Of a DNA stretch of 64,000 nt, positions 62,802 through 64,000 are shown one piece after another. Positions within the stretch are counted from its first letter, which is position 1; each line of letters starts with the position of its first letter. Position numbers and translations under genes: made by a program. This stretch comes from Streptomyces sp. CB01373. GTDB taxonomy: Bacteria > Actinomycetota > Actinomycetes > Streptomycetales > Streptomycetaceae. The DNA lies in assembly GCF_002803075.1 (NCBI RefSeq), contig NZ_NNBK01000003.1, positions 186,001 to 250,000 of the forward strand. Reading direction: 5' to 3'. Below the pieces are notes generated by a model that was not told the origin of the DNA, made no database searches, and was given only the letters and a program-made list of their open reading frames with translations.

Positions 62802-63958
62802 TCGTCCGTTTTGATCATGTGAGGCCGAGAAGGGCAAGGGGCCGGGTTTGGTCTCGGGCTGCCCGTCGGAGGCCGGAGGCGATGTCGCGGGCGCCGGTCG
62901 GGCGGAGAGCTCCGATCGCGAGGTTTCTGCAGGTGGCCATCGCTCTGGGGGTGTTTCCGGTCCGCAGCTGGGAGGCGTCCTCGGCGAAGGTGACGTCCCT
63001 GACGTGGTGCAGGGCTTCGACGGTCCAGTGCCCTCGGATTCAGTCGGGCGAGCTGAACCGGGCCGGCCTGCTCGGCGGTGAGGCTGGTGACCGCGTAGAC
63101 GGTCTTGAGGCTGATCTTCCCGGTCTTGCGGTGGACGCGGCGGCGGACGATCTGGACGGCCTGGCGGGCGCCGGGGAAGAGCGGGTTGTTGACCGTGCAC
63201 ACCTTCAGCCGGCGGATCTCCTGGCGGCCGTGACCGGTCGCACGGGTCCTGTCCTGCAGTGGGGTCTGCGTCCAGGGAAGGGACTTGAGCTGCCGACGGA
63301 GCTTCTTCGTGTTGCGCTTGGCGATCACGATGCAGTGGGCCTGCCGGTCGAGCAGGTGGACGGCGTGGTCATGCTGGGTGTGCATCGCGTCGCTGGTGAC
63401 GACTGTGCCGGCCAGATCCGCGAGGGTGTCGAGCAGAGGCCGGAAGCGGGTGATCTCTTTGGTCTTCTCACCGACGTCCATCTGGGCCAGGACCAGTGCG
63501 TTCACGTGGTCGCAGGCGGCCAGGAGGTGGATCTTCCGTCCCTTCGCGCGGGCCGCACCCCGCAGCGACTTCCCGTCGACCGCGAGCCCTCGCAGCCCTT
63601 GTCCCCTGGTCTGCCGGTCCGCGAGCCAGGCTCCGACCGCCCGGTCCAGGGCGTCCGCGTCGATTGCCAGGAGCGTCACGAGAGGGTGCCGTACTCCCCG
63701 CGGATCCCGCGGGTCCGGGACCTGTGCGAGGCGTTCCAGCAGATCCGGAAGATCGCTCCCGGACACTTCCGGATGCGGTCTGAGCTGATCAAAGGCAGGG
63801 GAGATCAGAGATGATGCGTCGGCAGGCACGGGCAGTCCAAGGTCACAGAGCGTAGAGAACTCCATGATCGCGGACGTCCCTGCCTGCTGTGTACCGAGCC
63901 CCGCCCAACATGACGAGACGTCAGCAACCGGGCGTCAGCCGACTACGCCGAAGTCCTG
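62779..63958 (-). mobile_element. ISAs1-family insertion sequence, decayed
   Basis: About 1.18 kb bounded by related inverted ends: CAGGGCTTCGGCGTAGT at the left and, read on the minus strand, CAGGACTTCGGCGTAGT at the right. It encodes one ISAs1-type transposase on the minus strand with an in-frame deletion and a frameshift. No target duplication was found: the 10 bases outside each end differ. Confidence 0.75.
62815..63865 (-). pseudogene. ISAs1-family transposase, frameshifted
   Basis: N-terminal [20 protein letters not shown] and the DDE-domain motifs [40 protein letters not shown] and [18 protein letters not shown] are clear. About 40-45 residues normally present after the [13 protein letters not shown] segment are missing, as LVTLLA runs straight into [13 protein letters not shown]. 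An extra base at about 63038 shifts the frame before the last part ([20 protein letters not shown] ... [20 protein letters not shown], stop at 62815). Two lesions make activity very unlikely. Confidence 0.8.
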
Positions 63959-64000
63959 AACGAAGAGGGTGCGGTAGTACGCGACTTCCGGTTCGCGCTC

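Noticed and set aside
63959..64000. Open plus-strand frame at the right edge after the ISAs1 element
   Set aside because: Fourteen codons (NEEGAVVRDFRFAL) are too few to assign, although they could be part of a gene interrupted by the element.

Overview
The window is high-GC DNA with the codon bias, GTG/TTG starts and gene families of a Streptomyces chromosome. The supporting signs are a DmdR-type iron box, a CebR operator, SAV_2336- and SAV2177-type proteins, an FxSxx-system TPR protein, a HelD-like ATPase and ECF sigma/anti-sigma pairs. No rRNA, tRNA or CRISPR array was seen.

Layout. 1-4054: the 5' part of pstC on the minus strand, divergent from an iron-box-controlled pair (penicillin-acylase-type desG and a siderophore-type GNAT). 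4093-6336: an acyl-CoA dehydrogenase and a phosphotransferase. 6605-13494: a 46-bp palindrome, a small repeat protein, a SpoIIE phosphatase, an MFS exporter, a HelD-like ATPase and a pilin-like protein with a triplicated domain. 13686-25160: the most unusual locus. Two short FxsA-like precursor peptides each sit beside their own HExxH peptide-hydroxylase-type enzyme. Between and beside them lie a trypco2 protein, a trypsin-like protease with a C-terminal effector-associated domain, a 1300-residue SAV_2336/NB-ARC/TPR protein (fxsT) and a VMAP-type protein. No radical-SAM fxsB is present in the window. 25489-26280: a SAV2177-type methyltransferase.

26363-35641: a LacI regulator divergent from a tight seven-gene operon (C45 acyl-hydrolase, amidohydrolase, complete oligopeptide-type ABC importer) that ends in a strong hairpin; it looks like uptake and hydrolysis of an amide-containing compound. 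35805-40816: a nitroreductase, a CebR-controlled CBM2 protein and three related alpha/beta hydrolases. 41355-45353: an SDR / malic enzyme / fumarase operon. 45517-51690: an amidase with a divergent AraC-type regulator, a methyltransferase, a DEAD-box helicase and an L,D-transpeptidase.

52095-63958 is a decayed accessory region. It holds a truncated ADP-ribosylglycohydrolase, remnants of IS481-, IS630-, IS982- and ISAs1-type transposases, a broken tyrosine recombinase, a large multiply frameshifted gene and a broken sugar-nucleotide epimerase. Islands of intact genes remain inside it: an ECF sigma factor with a membrane partner and lipoprotein, and a TetR regulator with a divergent oxidoreductase.

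The strongest candidate for an undescribed system is 13686-25160. It couples a RiPP-like peptide-modification module, duplicated and without a radical-SAM enzyme, to the protease, EAD, VMAP and STAND-NTPase parts of an NTP-dependent conflict or signalling system.
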